Assembly: GCF_007859715.1 (NCBI RefSeq)
Contig: NZ_SJPG01000001.1
Span: 1,762,728 to 1,826,727 of the forward strand
Length of the DNA stretch: 64,000 nucleotides
Direction of reading: 5' to 3'
From: Rubinisphaera italica
GTDB lineage: Bacteria > Planctomycetota > Planctomycetia > Planctomycetales > Planctomycetaceae
A model generated the notes under the pieces. It had not been told where the DNA came from. It searched no databases and saw only the letters and a program-made list of their open reading frames with translations. How positions within the stretch are numbered: position 1 is the first letter of the stretch; every line of letters begins with the position of its first letter. A program made the translations under genes and the position numbers. This document shows positions 1 to 10,433 of this stretch, in pieces.

Positions 1-1130
1 TCCACGGGAGCGGGTAATGTCTTGATCACCTGGCGGTCTGCTTCGAGACCATTAAAGAATGCGTACATCTGATAAAACTCGGCGTGAGTAATCGGATCGT
101 ATTTGTGGGTGTGGCATTCCGCACAGCCAATCGTCAGTCCCAACCATGCCGTGCCAACTGTGCTCAGGCGATCAACTGTCTGAATCACACGATCGGCTTC
201 GCGATCGACTCCGGCTTCCGTATTGACCATGGCATTGGCATGGAACCCGGTCGCAATTTTCTGGGAAATCGTCGAGTTTTCGAGTAAGTCACCAGCAATC
301 TGCTCAATTGTGAAGCGATCGTAGGGGAGGTCGCGATTGATGGCGTCGATGACCCAATCGCGATAGCGGTACGCCTGAGGACGCAGTTCATCTCCAAGGT
401 AACCGTTACTATCGGCATAGCGGGCCAGATCGAGCCAGTGCCGTCCCCAGCGTTCACCAAAATGAGGTGAGGCGAGCAGTTCATCAACCAGGCGTTCTAC
501 AGCTCCAGGAGACTCATCCGCAACAAAATCCTGAACTTCCGCGTAAGTGGGAGGTAGTCCCACTAAATCGAGATACAACCGACGAATGAGCACGGCCCGG
601 TCAGCCGGTGGTGACATCGTTAGATCGTCCCGTTCCAGTCGCGTTTTCACGAAGACATCGATCGGATGCTGCGGCTGTGCAGACTCGTACGCATCTGGCA
701 ATTCAACGGAGCCGACCGAGCGAAATGACCAGTGAGCTGTGTATTCTGCTCCCTGATCGATCCAGGCTTTCAGCAGAGACTTTTCCTCTTCTGATAGAGA
801 TTTTCCAGTCTCAGATGGAGGCATTTGTTCATACTCATCCGTTGAGTTCACCCGGGCAATTAATTCGCTATGTTCGGAATCGCCGGGAATGATCGCGGCC
901 ATGCCACTATCTGCCGGCTCAAGAGCAGCGGTCGCCAGATCCAGACGTAATCCAGCCTCCCGCGAGCCTTCATCTGGCCCATGACAGACAAAACATTTGC
1001 CAGCCAGAATAGGGCGAATATCACGTGAATAATTGACCCGCTCCACCTGACCGCTGGCTCCCCACGCAACAGTAGGACACAACAAAAGTAGAACTATCCA
1101 AATTGCTCTCAGTATTGACCGATCTGTCAT
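1..1130 (-). CDS. PSCyt1/DUF1549 cytochrome-type protein, 3' end outside window
   Basis: The frame is open from an ATG at 1130 down to base 1, so only the N-terminal ~376 residues are visible. The protein begins with a signal peptide (a hydrophobic stretch ending in 'VAWGAS'). A Planctomycete cytochrome c domain (PSCyt1) follows, with the heme motif CFVCH and 'GPDEGSREAGLRLD'. The start of DUF1549 comes next ('LVGLPPTYAEV', '[22 protein letters not shown]', 'CAECHTHKYDPI'). DUF1553 should follow outside the window. The family is known in planctomycetes and is presumed periplasmic; its substrate is unknown. It faces away from the similar complete gene at 2012, with a decayed ABC-exporter segment between them. 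Identification of the family is firm; the function is not. Confidence 0.9.
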   Translation of the reverse strand, partial: MTDRSILRAIWIVLLLLCPTVAWGASGQVERVNYSRDIRPILAGKCFVCHGPDEGSREAGLRLDLATAALEPADSGMAAIIPGDSEHSELIARVNSTDEYEQMPPSETGKSLSEEEKSLLKAWIDQGAEYTAHWSFRSVGSVELPDAYESAQPQHPIDVFVKTRLERDDLTMSPPADRAVLIRRLYLDLVGLPPTYAEVQDFVADESPGAVERLVDELLASPHFGERWGRHWLDLARYADSNGYLGDELRPQAYRYRDWVIDAINRDLPYDRFTIEQIAGDLLENSTISQKIATGFHANAMVNTEAGVDREADRVIQTVDRLSTVGTAWLGLTIGCAECHTHKYDPITHAEFYQMYAFFNGLEADRQVIKTLPAPV

Positions 1131-1379
1131 TATTGCCGACGACGCTTCCCATTCATGGGTTGATTGACTTAAATATTACGAACTGAAAAAGTGTCAGGTC
1201 TGCTTAGGAATCCAATGCCAAGCGAAGCTGTGCAAATACGGACCCACAATACTATTTGTAAGATATCCGGGGCTTGTTGTCTAATTATTGCAGTTAAGAA
1301 GTATTGTGGCTGCTGGCTGCCCGCAGAGTTCGGCCTGAATCGCTTTCCATCTTCCATCTCAGACTTCGTATCGAACATG

Positions 1380-1800
1380 TCGAGTGAGCGTTGATCGTGA
1401 GTCATAAAATGACCCCAGCCTGTTGGTCATGGGCGACCTGTGCGAAGATCTCCATAACTTGCCGACCACGATGACTGTCTAGTGAAGCGGTAGGTTCGTC
1501 TGCGAGAATTACGCTGGGCCGATTCACCAGTGTCTTTGCGATGGCGACCCGCTGCTGTTGTCCCCCTGATCGTCGAGAACTTCGTTGATTCGTCTAGGAA
1601 CTTGGGGCTGATCATCGTGGAAACTCGGGCTTCCAGAGTACCGGTTCCCATCACCTCGCATAAGATTGTTCGACGAGCAGGAGATACCCATTGCATAGTC
1701 AGTGGAGCGAAACGCATCTGATAGACAATTACCCCTGCGATCACCAGCACAAGGAGTTAGCGTCCCAATTTCCACAACCAGCAAATTTTCATTCTTGATT
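1380..1800 (-). pseudogene. ABC exporter remnant: membrane-fusion protein start joined to ATPase end
   Basis: On the minus strand the first part (about 1800-1600) reads as the N-terminus of an HlyD/DevB-type membrane-fusion protein: a transmembrane stretch 'LLVLVIAGVIVYQMRFAPLT' and then 'EVMGTGTLEARVSTMISPK'. It runs straight into the C-terminal part of an ABC ATPase: signature '[14 protein letters not shown]' and Walker B '[12 protein letters not shown]'. A frameshift then precedes the H-loop 'THDQRS'. In DevBCA-type exporters the order is fusion protein, permease, ATPase. An internal deletion that removed the permease and rejoined the ends would give this arrangement. Stops and frameshifts make it non-functional. 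The flanks (1131-1379 and 1801-2011) hold no other gene I can see. Confidence 0.7.
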
Positions 1801-1901
1801 CCGATTAGTTTCGACCATGCCTATGTGCAGAATTCTATTTGTTCAATTGTCAATGGGAATATTGAGTCCTCAATCGACTTGATACTGAGAGGAGTTTCGG
1901 A

Positions 1902-1943
1902 TCCTCGGATAGAAAATATCACATCGTTATCACAAACGACTGT
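1902..1943 (+). repeat. Possible 3' piece of the ~300-nt dispersed repeat
   Basis: The stretch 'ctcggatagaaaatatcac' and the following 20 bases resemble bases 57058-57100 ('ctcggacagaaaatatcag'). The latter is the 3' part of the dispersed repeat copy at 56789-57110. The match is short, so this copy is tentative. Confidence 0.3.
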
Positions 1944-2011
1944 GTAGCCAAACAAAGACATCATCTCTTGATCCGCTCTTCCGTTTGAGGTAGAAGTGTC
2001 GATTAATCAAA

Positions 2012-5000
2012 ATGTTTTTATGGGTCCCTGCGAGAATGATCATGCCAAGATCTGGCGCTCACCATGCATCCTATTTCAAATCTCCCGTGTACTGCACTGT
2101 GGGGCTTTTCGTGATGGTCCAACTATTACAGAATTCTGTAATGTCTTATGCGGAAACACCGGTCAGTTTTAATCGTGACATTCGTCCGATCCTCTCAGAG
2201 AATTGTTATCACTGTCATGGTCCCGATGAAAATGCACGCGAGGCAGATCTACGGCTCGATACAGAGCAGGACTTGCTAGCTGATCATATTTTGACGCCAG
2301 GAAAAGCGGACGAGAGTGAATTATTCCGTCGGATCTCTAGCGCGGATGATTCAAACGTTATGCCCCCAGTCGATTCAAATCGTACGCTGACATTAGAGCA
2401 AACTAACTTGATCAAGCGCTGGATCAACCAGGGGACAAAGTGGCAGGGGCACTGGGCATTTGAATCGGTCCTGAGGCCTGCAGTGCCCAAAGCGTCCAGT
2501 GATTGGCCACGTAACGAAATCGATCATTTCGTCTGGCAACGTCTCCAGACCGAAAAAATGCCTCCGAATCTGGAGGCAGATAAGGCGCGTTTACTGCGAC
2601 GGGTGAAGCTCGACATAACCGGTTTACCTCCAACGGTTGAGGAACTGGATCAATTTCTGGCGGATGAAGCGCCAGAAGCCTACGAAAACATGGTCGATCA
2701 ATTCCTTGCCTCATCCGAATTTGGCGAGCGAATGGCCTGGAACTGGCTTGATGTTGCCCGCTATGCCGACAGCAATGGATATCAGGGAGATCGAGAAAGG
2801 ACGATGTGGCCCTGGCGGGACTGGGTCGTCAAGTCGTTCAATCAGAACAAGCCTTATGATGAATTCACTGTCGAACAACTGGCGGGTGATTTGCTGCCGG
2901 AAGCGACGCCGGAGCAGAAACTCGCGACAGGGTTTTGTCGCAATCATATGATCAATGGCGAAGGAGGGCGGATCGCCGAGGAAAACCGGATCGAATACAT
3001 ATTCGATCAGACCGAGACAATGGGGACCGTCTGGTTGGGCCTGACCCTCACCTGCTGCCGCTGCCACGACCACAAATATGATCCAATCAGCCAGCAGGAG
3101 TATTATCAACTCTTCGATTACTTCAATCAGACTCCAGTGACAGGAGGGGGCGGAGATCCACAGATGGCTCCGAATCTACAGGTTCCCTCTCAGGTTCAGC
3201 AAAATCAGATTGTTAACTCTCAACAGCAGATTCGTCAGCTCGAACAACAGAGAAAAGAGTATTGGCAGCTGCAGTTCCCTGCCTATGAACAGTGGCAACA
3301 TGATGAGTTGGAACGACTTCAGAAGATGAAGTCTCCCTGGCAGGTGATGCAACCCGTCAAAGTCAGTGCCGAACATCAGAAGCTGACAGTTCAGGGAGAT
3401 CAGTCCATTCTGGCCAGTGGAGTTAATCCATCGAATGATACCTATCGGCTCTCGTTAACGACCGAACTGCCTGAAGTGCAGGTAGTGCGACTCGACGCAT
3501 TACGCCACACGACGATGACGGAAAATGGCCTGGCTCGATCGAATAGTGGTAATTTTGTTTTGACAGAAATCAACTTTGAGATCATCCATCAGAATGGGAC
3601 ATCACAACCACTTGAAATTGCCTCCGCCATTGCCAGTTATGAGCAGGGAGGACTGAAGATCGCCAATACTTTTGATGGAAATCCCCAATCAGGTTGGGCG
3701 GTCCTGCAGGGGAAATTTGTTGATCGCGATCATGCCGGGTTGTTTCGTTTTAAAAAATCTTATGCATTCAGAGAAGGGGATCGGCTTGTCGTGACACTTC
3801 ATCACGACTCGGTACATCAACATCATAACCTGGGACACTTTCAGTTCTCGGCTTCGTCACAACCCGATGTCTCGCTCAAGCATGAGACACTGGAACTGCG
3901 AAACGCGTTATTGACTCCAGCAACACAACGGACTGTAAATCAGAACAAACTCATTGAAGAACGATATCAGCAACAGGATGAAGTCTATCAACAATTGACG
4001 AAGCAACTGGAGCAGGAAAAGCAGAAACTGGAATCCGTTCGCAAGCAGATTCCAGTCGTAATGACCATGCAGGACATGTCCAGTCGTCGGGAAACATTCA
4101 CCCTCGATAAGGGGATTTACGACAAGCCAATTGAGAAGGTCTTTCCTGGTCTTCCTCAACAGTTGTTGTTTGATGAAAATTATCAAAACAATGAACAGAA
4201 TCGACTTACATTGGCCAGATGGCTTGTCGACCGGAAGCATCCGTTGACAGCACGCGTAACAGTCAATCGGTACTGGCAAATGTTCTTCGGTGTGGGGTTG
4301 GTCAAAACTCCGGAAGATTTCGGATCTCAGGGAGAGAAGCCGACTCACCCGGAATTGCTCGACTGGCTGTCAGCAGAATTCATGGAATCGGGCTGGGATC
4401 TGAAACATCTCATTCGAATGATGGTCACTTCTGCGACCTATCGGCAATCGGCGGAAGTTACCCCTGACATGTACGATCGTGATCCTGAAAACCAGTTGCT
4501 GGCGCGGGGCTCCCGTCTACGGATGCCATCCTGGATGTTACGAGATCAGGCCCTGTTCATCAGTGGGCTGCTTGTTAATCGTGAAGGTGGTCCGCCGGTT
4601 TATCCTTATCAGCCAGAGGGGATTTGGGCGGAAGCCACCTTCGGCAAGAAAAAATATAATCAGGATACCGGAGAAAAACTGTATCGACGCACGCTCTATT
4701 CGTTCTGGCGGCGGATTGTCGGCCCGACAATGCTGTTCGATAACAGCCCCCGACAGAGTTGCTCCGTCAGGGATTATCGGACGAATACTCCTTTGCACGC
4801 TTTGGTAACTTTGAACGACACCACTTATGTGGAAGCGGCCCGTGCATTTGCACAACGTTTGATGCTTGCTGAAGACAATGATGAACAACGGATCGAATTG
4901 GCTATGCGGCTGGCAACATCCCATGCTCCTAAATCGCTGGAAACCGATATATTGCTAACGCGCCTACAGAAACTCAAAGACCAGTATCGACAGAATCCTG

Positions 5001-5128
5001 CTTCCGCCACCGCGATACTCCAAGTTGGTGAATCCTCACGGGATGAAAATCTTGATCCAGTCGAACATGCCTCCTGGGTGGGAATCTGCAGCCTGATTCT
5101 CAATCTTGATGAAACTTTGTGTCGCTGA
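2012..5128 (+). CDS. PSCyt1-DUF1549-DUF1553 protein
   Basis: A 1038-residue secreted protein. Residues 22-47 look like a signal peptide. PSCyt1 follows with heme motif C65-Y-H-C68-H69. DUF1549 is at about 168-375 ('[13 protein letters not shown]', '[15 protein letters not shown]', and a second Cys pair in '[12 protein letters not shown]'). A middle beta-rich and coiled-coil region spans 390-700. DUF1553 is at about 725-955 ('[20 protein letters not shown]', '[20 protein letters not shown]'). The 'LNLDETLCR' end is where this family normally stops. The start is uncertain: ATG 2012 has no clear ribosome site, and ATGs at 2036 and 2042 are in frame. A DUF1501 gene follows 32 nt later, the usual planctomycete pair, probably one transcript. 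The biochemical role is unknown; periplasmic electron transfer linked to catabolism is inference. Confidence 0.92.
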   Translation: MFLWVPARMIMPRSGAHHASYFKSPVYCTVGLFVMVQLLQNSVMSYAETPVSFNRDIRPILSENCYHCHGPDENAREADLRLDTEQDLLADHILTPGKADESELFRRISSADDSNVMPPVDSNRTLTLEQTNLIKRWINQGTKWQGHWAFESVLRPAVPKASSDWPRNEIDHFVWQRLQTEKMPPNLEADKARLLRRVKLDITGLPPTVEELDQFLADEAPEAYENMVDQFLASSEFGERMAWNWLDVARYADSNGYQGDRERTMWPWRDWVVKSFNQNKPYDEFTVEQLAGDLLPEATPEQKLATGFCRNHMINGEGGRIAEENRIEYIFDQTETMGTVWLGLTLTCCRCHDHKYDPISQQEYYQLFDYFNQTPVTGGGGDPQMAPNLQVPSQVQQNQIVNSQQQIRQLEQQRKEYWQLQFPAYEQWQHDELERLQKMKSPWQVMQPVKVSAEHQKLTVQGDQSILASGVNPSNDTYRLSLTTELPEVQVVRLDALRHTTMTENGLARSNSGNFVLTEINFEIIHQNGTSQPLEIASAIASYEQGGLKIANTFDGNPQSGWAVLQGKFVDRDHAGLFRFKKSYAFREGDRLVVTLHHDSVHQHHNLGHFQFSASSQPDVSLKHETLELRNALLTPATQRTVNQNKLIEERYQQQDEVYQQLTKQLEQEKQKLESVRKQIPVVMTMQDMSSRRETFTLDKGIYDKPIEKVFPGLPQQLLFDENYQNNEQNRLTLARWLVDRKHPLTARVTVNRYWQMFFGVGLVKTPEDFGSQGEKPTHPELLDWLSAEFMESGWDLKHLIRMMVTSATYRQSAEVTPDMYDRDPENQLLARGSRLRMPSWMLRDQALFISGLLVNREGGPPVYPYQPEGIWAEATFGKKKYNQDTGEKLYRRTLYSFWRRIVGPTMLFDNSPRQSCSVRDYRTNTPLHALVTLNDTTYVEAARAFAQRLMLAEDNDEQRIELAMRLATSHAPKSLETDILLTRLQKLKDQYRQNPASATAILQVGESSRDENLDPVEHASWVGICSLILNLDETLCR

Positions 5129-5160
5129 TTCGTATCACATTCCGATGAAAGTAATTCAGG

Positions 5161-6615
5161 ATGATCAATTATCATCAACAGCAAACACGTCGACAACTTT
5201 TCGGGCAGTCAGCTCTGGGGCTGGGAACTGTGGCTCTCGGTTCCCTGTTAACATCGAACTCTCAGGCGGACCGTTCCAATCCGTCCGGGTACGCTGGTCT
5301 GCAGGATCTCCCTCATTTTGCACCGAAAGCAAAACGAGTGATTTATCTGTTTCAGAATGGAGCTCCATCACACGTTGATCTTTTTGATTACAAACCGACG
5401 TTAAAAAAGCACCACGGAGAGCAGATACCCGACGAAATCAGCGGAGGTAAACGCTTTAGTACCATGACGGGCGGACAAAAAGAACGTCCGGTTCTTTCGG
5501 AAATTACAAATTTTGCTCAACATGGAGAATGTGGTGCCTGGGTGAGCGACTTTACTCCGAAAATTGCGGGGATCGCGGACGATTTGTGCTTCATCAAATC
5601 GATGCATACCGATGCAGTCAACCATGCCCCGGCAATCACCTTTTTTCTGACTGGATCAGAAATGCCTGGTCGTCCCAGCATGGGAGCCTGGATGACGTAC
5701 GGGCTGGGACAAGGTTCGAAAAACCTGCCTTCATTTGTGGTGATGACTTCCCGGGATAAGGAGGCCAGTTGCGGCCAGATCTTCTATGACTTCTATTGGG
5801 GAAGCGGATTTTTACCTTCCAGATTTCAAGGAGTAAAGTTTCGTGGCCAAGGCGACCCTGTTCTTTATCTCTCCAATCCTCAAGGGATGAGTCGGGAGAT
5901 ACGCAGAGGAATTCTGGATGATCTTGCGAAACTCAATGAGATCAACTTCGCCGAGATGGGGGATCCGGAAACGCAAACCCGCATCAGTCAGTATGAAATG
6001 GCGTATCAAATGCAAATGAGCGTCCCTGAATTGACCGACTTTTCCAATGAACCCAAGCATATTCTCGATCGATACGGTCCCGACGTGCACCGGGCAGGAA
6101 GTTTTGCTTACAACTGTTTGATGGCAAGGCGACTCGCTGAGCGGGATGTACCGTTTATTCAGTTGATGCATGCAGGCTGGGACCAGCATCGTAACCTAAA
6201 TACTCAACTCAAGGTTCAATGTATTGATACAGATGCCCCCAGTGCAGCTCTGGTGAGAGATCTGAAGGAACGGGGACTGCTTGATGACACATTGGTTATC
6301 TGGGGGGGAGAATTTGGTCGAACTCCATTTCTACAGGGCAAGATTGAAAACACCAGCACTTGGGGACGCGATCATCATCCCTATGCCTTCACTATTTGGA
6401 TGGCAGGTGGAGGTATTCAACCGGGGGTGAGTTACGGATCCTCTGATGATTTCGGCTTCAATGTTGTCGAAAACCCAGTCTCGGTGCATGACCTTCAAGC
6501 GACGATTCTGCATTTACTGGGAATCAATCATGAACGCTTGACTTACAAGTTCCAAGGCCGCAATTTTCGCCTGACCGACGTTTTCGGGGAAGTGGTCAAG
6601 CCAATCCTGACATGA
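5161..6615 (+). CDS. DUF1501 family secreted protein (sulfatase-fold)
   Basis: A 484-residue protein with a Tat-like export signal near the N-terminus ('TRRQLFGQSALGLGTVALGS'). DUF1501 covers roughly residues 50-480: 'KRVIYLFQNGAPSHVDLFDY', 'MHTDAVNHAPAITFFLTG', 'LMHAGWDQHRNL', 'VIWGGEFGRTPF', 'WGRDHHPYAFTIWMAGGG'. The family has an alkaline-phosphatase/sulfatase-like fold, and the D/H/E-rich motifs near 340-420 fit metal binding. It sits 32 nt after the PSCyt1-DUF1549-DUF1553 gene, its standard genomic partner. The substrate is unknown. The family call is firm. Confidence 0.93.
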   Translation: MINYHQQQTRRQLFGQSALGLGTVALGSLLTSNSQADRSNPSGYAGLQDLPHFAPKAKRVIYLFQNGAPSHVDLFDYKPTLKKHHGEQIPDEISGGKRFSTMTGGQKERPVLSEITNFAQHGECGAWVSDFTPKIAGIADDLCFIKSMHTDAVNHAPAITFFLTGSEMPGRPSMGAWMTYGLGQGSKNLPSFVVMTSRDKEASCGQIFYDFYWGSGFLPSRFQGVKFRGQGDPVLYLSNPQGMSREIRRGILDDLAKLNEINFAEMGDPETQTRISQYEMAYQMQMSVPELTDFSNEPKHILDRYGPDVHRAGSFAYNCLMARRLAERDVPFIQLMHAGWDQHRNLNTQLKVQCIDTDAPSAALVRDLKERGLLDDTLVIWGGEFGRTPFLQGKIENTSTWGRDHHPYAFTIWMAGGGIQPGVSYGSSDDFGFNVVENPVSVHDLQATILHLLGINHERLTYKFQGRNFRLTDVFGEVVKPILT

Positions 6616-6814
6616 TTCATACGAGATTGCGGTGCAGTCTGTCAGAACATTCTGGACTTTTCCGCACGAGTTCTCATCATGCCAGATCGGGAAATGACTT
6701 TCCAAATTTGACACTTGTTGAGACGATTCCTGTATCAAAGCGATACGACTATCGACACCATCAACTCATTTAATCGACTGCACGGGGTTGGCTCCGAAAG
6801 CCAGAGACAGCGAG

Positions 6815-7192
6815 AAGCTTACTGCGATCCTGATCCAAGATCCAGATACGAAATACACAAAGAATTTCAGGGTAATCGTAAATGCCGCGGGCATGAAAAC
6901 GAATCCGTTACAGATAGCCTCGCCGAACCTGAATGGCCGTTGTGAGTGGATTATCGAGACGATCAAGCTGGAATGCCTCAATAAGTTTATTGTGTTTGGG
7001 AAGAAGCATCTCGATTATCTGACGGACGAGTTTACGAGTCATAATAATACAAAGCGGTCGCATAGGGAACGGGACAACCTGCCGCCGATTCGCGAAGAGC
7101 CTGGTGAAGTGGCGACTATTTCCATCGATCAGATTGAGGTCAAGAAATACGATGGTGGATTGATCAAGTCGTTCGAGCGGAAGGTGGCATGA
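6815..7192 (+). pseudogene. Integrase-type transposase, 3' fragment (copy 1)
   Basis: This encodes the last ~125 residues of an rve/DDE integrase-core transposase. Recognisable parts are a degenerate 'QDPDTKYTKNF' (normally H-D-R-D-T-K), 'SPNLNGRCEWIIETIKLEC', 'KFIVFGKKHLDYL' and the C-terminal tail 'LPPIREEPGEVATISIDQ' ending in 'IKSFERKVA'. The N-terminal DNA-binding part and the first catalytic Asp are absent, so it cannot work. It is the longest 3' fragment of a family with at least eleven pieces in this window. The 172 nt upstream of 6788, after the DUF1501 stop, hold nothing I recognise. Confidence 0.85.
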
Positions 7193-7285
7193 TCAAGAAG
7201 ATTATAGTTCGGTTCCGTGTGCGATTACATCAAAATGGAATTCTCAGTGAGGAAGCCTTCAACCATGAGCTGATATTTCTTATCA

Positions 7286-7345
7286 ACTTTGCTATTTTCT
7301 ATGTATCAAATTCTGGAACACAGATGACATTTGTTGTCCCAGAGG
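7286..7345 (+). repeat. 60-nt leader-type repeat, copy 1 (upstream of FAD oxidoreductase)
   Basis: This closely resembles 49456-49516. Shared pieces include 'ggaacacagatgacatttgt' against 'ggatcacagatcacattcgt', followed by 'cagagg' in both. A shorter match is at 62513-62556. It ends 68 nt before the GTG of the FAD oxidoreductase. It lies about 95 nt after a transposase 3' fragment, so it may be the outer end of that element, or a promoter or leader carried by it. Confidence 0.6.
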
Positions 7346-7413
7346 TTCCTGCTAACCGTTCTGAAACTGCTGCTCCTGCACTCTCGCCGCCTGACTCATT
7401 GGAATAAAACAAC

Positions 7414-10128
7414 GTGAATAACGCTCGAACTTATCTCAGTATTGTTTTTATCGTATGCACACTGGCATTCGCAGAGCCAACAGCATCCGCCAATTCTCCC
7501 GCTGCTTTCCAGAAACATGAATGTGAATTACTGATCGTCGGAGCAACCGAGTCGGGCTGGGCGGCTGCGATTCAGGCTGCTCGAATGGGAGTGAACTCCA
7601 TCATCATTGTGCACGATGGGGAATGGTACGGGGGACAATATACCGAGCAATCACTGGCCTGTGTCGATGAAGACAAGGGAGTCGGCAAAGTCGGCTGGGG
7701 AGTCGACTGGCATCCCATGAAACGCTCCTTTCACCGCAGCGGACTCTTCAAAGAGGTGATGGATCGGATTGAGGCGGTCAATGAAAAGAAGTATGGTGCT
7801 GGCATGCCAGGACTTCCTTATCACGGTCCCTCGACTTTCCATCCGGCTGATGCGGAGCAGGCATTTCGAGAACTGATTCAACCTTATGTTGACAGCAAAC
7901 AAATCCAGGTCATCTGGAATCATGCTCCTGTTGCTGTCGAAGTTACGGGAAAAGATTCAAACCATCCCCGGGTCCGTCAAGTCACTTTCGCACCTGTTGA
8001 CCTGCAAACCGGGAAGATGGAATCTCCTGATGTGCAGGTAAACGCTCGGTTGACCATTGATGCTTCCGACTGGGGAGAGGTCATTCAACTGGCCGGTGCT
8101 GAATATGAATGTGGTCCTGATCCTCAATCTCGTTATGGCGAACCAAGTGCTCCCCCTGAAAATGAGATTTCACATAATGAAATGAATCCGATCACGTGGG
8201 CGATGATTGTTGAAGACACACACAAGCCTTCACCTATTGAGCGACCAGAGAATTTCGATGACCGCAATTATCCTCGGGCTACCAGACTCAGCATGAATGG
8301 CTTTGGAAAAGGACTGGAGTGGGATCGTCCCATCCGAAGCTACGGAGGCATTCTGCACTGGCCTGCTAAGAATGACGGAAACAAGCGGATGCTGAGTGTC
8401 TATTCGGTTCGTCGGATTGTGGTTGGCAACGAAGAACTCGGAACGCCGACCGCCATTCTGCTCAACTACATGAACGGACAGGATTATCCATTGGAACGAC
8501 TACCTGCTCGGGTAGTCGCTGCCCTCGAAAAAATAGAAGCCGGGGCCTCCCAAGAGAATATTGTTGAGATGACCCGGGAGGAGCGACAAGTCATTTTTGA
8601 TGATGCCAAGCAGCATTCGCTGGGTGTTCTGTTTCACATGCAAAATTATGTGCACGAGCACGCCGCCGACCAAACTCACACCTTTAGAAACTTCCGTCTG
8701 AGCCCCGAATTTGGCACTCCAGATAACCTGCCCCCCAAGCCGTACATTCGTGAGGGATTACGTCTCAAAGCGATGTATATGATGCGGGAACAGGATGGTC
8801 GCAATCGGGATGGATTCGAAAAGACAGCAGCCAAAGAACGATTCTCTGAAGTATTGTATCCCGATGGGTTGTTCCCCTGGCAGTTCCACTATGACTTCCA
8901 CCGCACCGGAAGAACCTACTTGAAAAAAGAAGGGGAAGATGGCCCCTGGATTGATTTTGAAAAGCCGGGACGGCATACCCGTTTTGTCAGCGATCGATCG
9001 GTGTTTCCGCTGCGAAGTTTGATTCCCATACGATATAACGGTCTTCTGGGAGCCCAGGGAAACGTCGGCTTTAGCAGCATCGTCAGTGCTGCGATTCGCC
9101 TTCACGATCAGCGAATTCACATCGGCCAGGCGGCAGGAGCAGCTGCCGCTGTCAGCCTGCAGCATGAGATCGAACCACATCAGCTCATCCAGCAACGATC
9201 ACGGTTTGAAGAAATACGAGCGGGGCTGTGCTCGTCTCTCGACGGGGGGATTCCTCTCCTACTCTGGCCGTTTCGAGATTTACCAGCCGATCATCCAGCG
9301 TTCACTGCGATCAATCGTCTACATGCCGCTAAGTTGCTCTCAACTGAAGCAACTGAAGTCGATTTCCGCCCCGATGATCCTGCAAAATCGGTTTGGATCC
9401 AGAAGGGAATCGAGCAGATTTATCGCTCTACGCAACATCGCATCTCGATACCGAAACAGAATATGACACGTGGCGAATTTGCGAGCGAAGCCTGGAACCA
9501 GATCAAAAATCTTTCTTTGTGGAAAAGCTGGCCTCATTGGGATGCCCACGATACCGACCACGACAATATCGTGAATGAAGACGATGCTTTACCTTTCACC
9601 AGCAACGAGCCCATCGTCTGGGAAATTAACCGGCCAAAGTCAACTCCAGAAACAGATGGTCTTCTCAATGAGACGCTCACCAAAAATTCGATCATGATCA
9701 ACTTCGGAGACCGTGAGAGCAACCAATCAGATTTCCTGACGGATGTGGGGGCTCCATTCAACTCCAAAAATGGATATGGCTGGGGGAAAGACCTTCGATC
9801 TCAGACAAGATTTCGAAATGCAGTGCCGGAGTCGTATCGAGACTCTTTTGTTTTCACCCGCACGCTCGATCGCTGGGAGTATGAACTTCCCAATGGAGAG
9901 TGTCGAGTCACAATTTGTGTGGGAGATTCAGGGCACGACCAGGTTCATCAGAACGTTTCTCTGGAAGGAAATCCTATTCTGACTGATGTCACAACCACTT
10001 CCGGATTATTTCAAGAGGTAACAGCATCAGTCATTGTTCGAGATCATCGATTAACCATCGACATTGGCCACGAAAAACATCCAGGCAATACCTGCCTCAA
10101 CTGGATTCTGATTCAGCCCGTTAATTGA
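7414..10128 (+). CDS. Secreted FAD-dependent oxidoreductase with C-terminal malectin-like domain
   Basis: 904 residues, GTG start at 7414. A signal peptide (1-26) is followed by an FAD_oxidored domain: dinucleotide-binding 'ELLIVGATESGWAAAIQAAR' at about 38-57, 'WYGGQYTEQS', 'LTIDASDWGEVIQLAGAEYE', and 'VGFSSIVSAAIRLHDQRIHIGQAAG' near 555. This type is often annotated as 'xanthan lyase-like' or FAD-dependent oxidoreductase in planctomycetes. Residues ~690-750 carry an EF-hand-like 'DAHDTDHDNIVNEDDALPF'. The last ~150 residues ('MINFGDRESNQSD', 'GYGWGKDL') look like a malectin or carbohydrate-binding beta-sandwich. A periplasmic or extracellular role in oxidising carbohydrate is inferred. A conserved 60-nt repeat lies directly upstream. 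Confidence 0.88.
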   Translation: MNNARTYLSIVFIVCTLAFAEPTASANSPAAFQKHECELLIVGATESGWAAAIQAARMGVNSIIIVHDGEWYGGQYTEQSLACVDEDKGVGKVGWGVDWHPMKRSFHRSGLFKEVMDRIEAVNEKKYGAGMPGLPYHGPSTFHPADAEQAFRELIQPYVDSKQIQVIWNHAPVAVEVTGKDSNHPRVRQVTFAPVDLQTGKMESPDVQVNARLTIDASDWGEVIQLAGAEYECGPDPQSRYGEPSAPPENEISHNEMNPITWAMIVEDTHKPSPIERPENFDDRNYPRATRLSMNGFGKGLEWDRPIRSYGGILHWPAKNDGNKRMLSVYSVRRIVVGNEELGTPTAILLNYMNGQDYPLERLPARVVAALEKIEAGASQENIVEMTREERQVIFDDAKQHSLGVLFHMQNYVHEHAADQTHTFRNFRLSPEFGTPDNLPPKPYIREGLRLKAMYMMREQDGRNRDGFEKTAAKERFSEVLYPDGLFPWQFHYDFHRTGRTYLKKEGEDGPWIDFEKPGRHTRFVSDRSVFPLRSLIPIRYNGLLGAQGNVGFSSIVSAAIRLHDQRIHIGQAAGAAAAVSLQHEIEPHQLIQQRSRFEEIRAGLCSSLDGGIPLLLWPFRDLPADHPAFTAINRLHAAKLLSTEATEVDFRPDDPAKSVWIQKGIEQIYRSTQHRISIPKQNMTRGEFASEAWNQIKNLSLWKSWPHWDAHDTDHDNIVNEDDALPFTSNEPIVWEINRPKSTPETDGLLNETLTKNSIMINFGDRESNQSDFLTDVGAPFNSKNGYGWGKDLRSQTRFRNAVPESYRDSFVFTRTLDRWEYELPNGECRVTICVGDSGHDQVHQNVSLEGNPILTDVTTTSGLFQEVTASVIVRDHRLTIDIGHEKHPGNTCLNWILIQPVN

Positions 10129-10153
10129 TCCCTTTCACCTCAGGAGGGCATCA

Positions 10154-10198
10154 GACTCGTGGACGGAGTTCTTGAATCGTCACGGAAAAACACTGTGA
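10154..10198 (+). pseudogene. Integrase-type transposase, 15-codon internal fragment (copy 2)
   Basis: It translates as 'DSWTEFLNRHGKTL' then stop. This is the segment just before the first catalytic Asp of the integrase core ('W..FL..H..TLW.CDFF' in complete relatives). The same segment recurs at 23630 and 41013. The rest of the 305-nt gap (10129-10433) shows no gene. Its end carries a good ribosome site, 'aggag', nine bases before the next ATG. Confidence 0.6.
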
Positions 10199-10433
10199 GT
10201 CAGTGCTTCAAATCATTAAAGCCGATCACGGAATAGTTTAAATAATAGAGTTGATAACTGGTCTGCAGAATCAATCGACAGAAGTGTTCTATAGGTGGTA
10301 AGTGGTCGTTCTACGCCCTAATATTGATGGATACGACATAATGCACAGGAGTTATCGGTCGGACAGAATTAAAAGTCCGTATAGCTACCGGTAACCAGCT
10401 GATTTTGGCTTATTCCGACAGGAGACTGCACAG

